A stretch of DNA of 8,701 bases. Source: Pseudonocardiaceae bacterium. Its GTDB lineage: Bacteria; Actinomycetota; Actinomycetes; Mycobacteriales; Pseudonocardiaceae. The translations under genes were made by a program, and so were the position numbers. Below, one piece after another: positions 8,621-8,701 of this stretch. Numbering within the stretch: position 1 is the first letter of the stretch; every line of letters starts with the position of its first letter. The stretch is taken from positions 1 through 8,701 of the forward strand of contig JAICSB010000119.1 of the NCBI GenBank assembly GCA_025937115.1, in the 5' to 3' direction. Under the pieces are notes generated by a model that did not search any database, was not told the origin of the DNA, and saw nothing but the letters and a program-made list of their open reading frames with translations.

Positions 8621-8701
8621 CCCGCATCACCGGCCAGCATCTCCGACCAGCGAGCCGGAAACTCCGGCAGCGTCTTGGTCGTCGCGGCAATGTCGTCGAC
8701 A
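8617..8701 (-). CDS. aroA: 3-phosphoshikimate 1-carboxyvinyltransferase (EPSP synthase), C-terminal end only
   Basis: Only the last 27 codons and the TGA (8619-8617) are inside the window; the gene runs off the right edge. The peptide VDDIAATTKTLPEFPARWSE then MLAGDAG matches the C-terminal tail of actinobacterial EPSP synthases (V.DIATT.KTLP.F...W..ML.G). The enzyme joins phosphoenolpyruvate to shikimate 3-phosphate in aromatic amino acid synthesis. Support also comes from the known aroA-rsgA gene order in mycobacteria. No catalytic residues are visible in so short a piece. The downstream rsgA frame overlaps the stop codon if the CTG start is used, implying translational coupling. Confidence 0.85.
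   Translation of the reverse strand, partial: VDDIAATTKTLPEFPARWSEMLAGDAG

Overview
The window is ordinary chromosomal DNA from a high-GC actinobacterium. Codons end overwhelmingly in G or C, GTG and TTG starts are used, and the gene families are typical of Actinomycetota: a long-form hibernation factor beside secA, an Rv3235/DUF6459-type protein, a DUF6912 protein, and aroA followed by rsgA. The gene set resembles the Mycobacterium tuberculosis Rv3227-Rv3241c neighbourhood, but the order and orientation differ and a pruA gene is present. The host is therefore probably a relative of Mycobacteriales, Frankiales or Nakamurellales rather than Mycobacterium itself; this is inference, and genus cannot be read from the sequence.

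Layout. Plus strand, 1-3752: the 3' part of a long-form ribosome hibernation promoting factor (cut by the left edge), a 247-base gap with a large nested palindrome, then complete secA. Positions 3753-3868 are a short convergent gap holding two separate hairpins, one for each facing gene. Minus strand, 5365 down to 3869: a TrmH/SpoU-family RNA methyltransferase followed by an Rv3235-family protein. A 78-base divergent gap leads to a plus-strand pair, DUF6912 and pruA (L-glutamate gamma-semialdehyde dehydrogenase), 5444-7588. These converge on the minus-strand aroA-rsgA pair, which enters from the right edge. The pruA and rsgA ends share one long hairpin that contains both stop codons.

Functional themes are housekeeping. 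HPF, the SpoU methyltransferase and RsgA all concern ribosome assembly or storage, SecA drives protein export, PruA completes proline breakdown to glutamate, and AroA serves the shikimate pathway. I see no mobile element, CRISPR array, tRNA or rRNA, toxin-antitoxin or defence locus, and no convincing undescribed system. The items worth a second look are at the control and start-site level: the apparent lack of an ATG/GTG/TTG start for full-length RsgA, a CTG candidate overlapping the aroA stop, the stop-containing shared terminator, the hpf-secA palindrome, a possible leaderless methyltransferase mRNA, and the start of the Rv3235-like gene.
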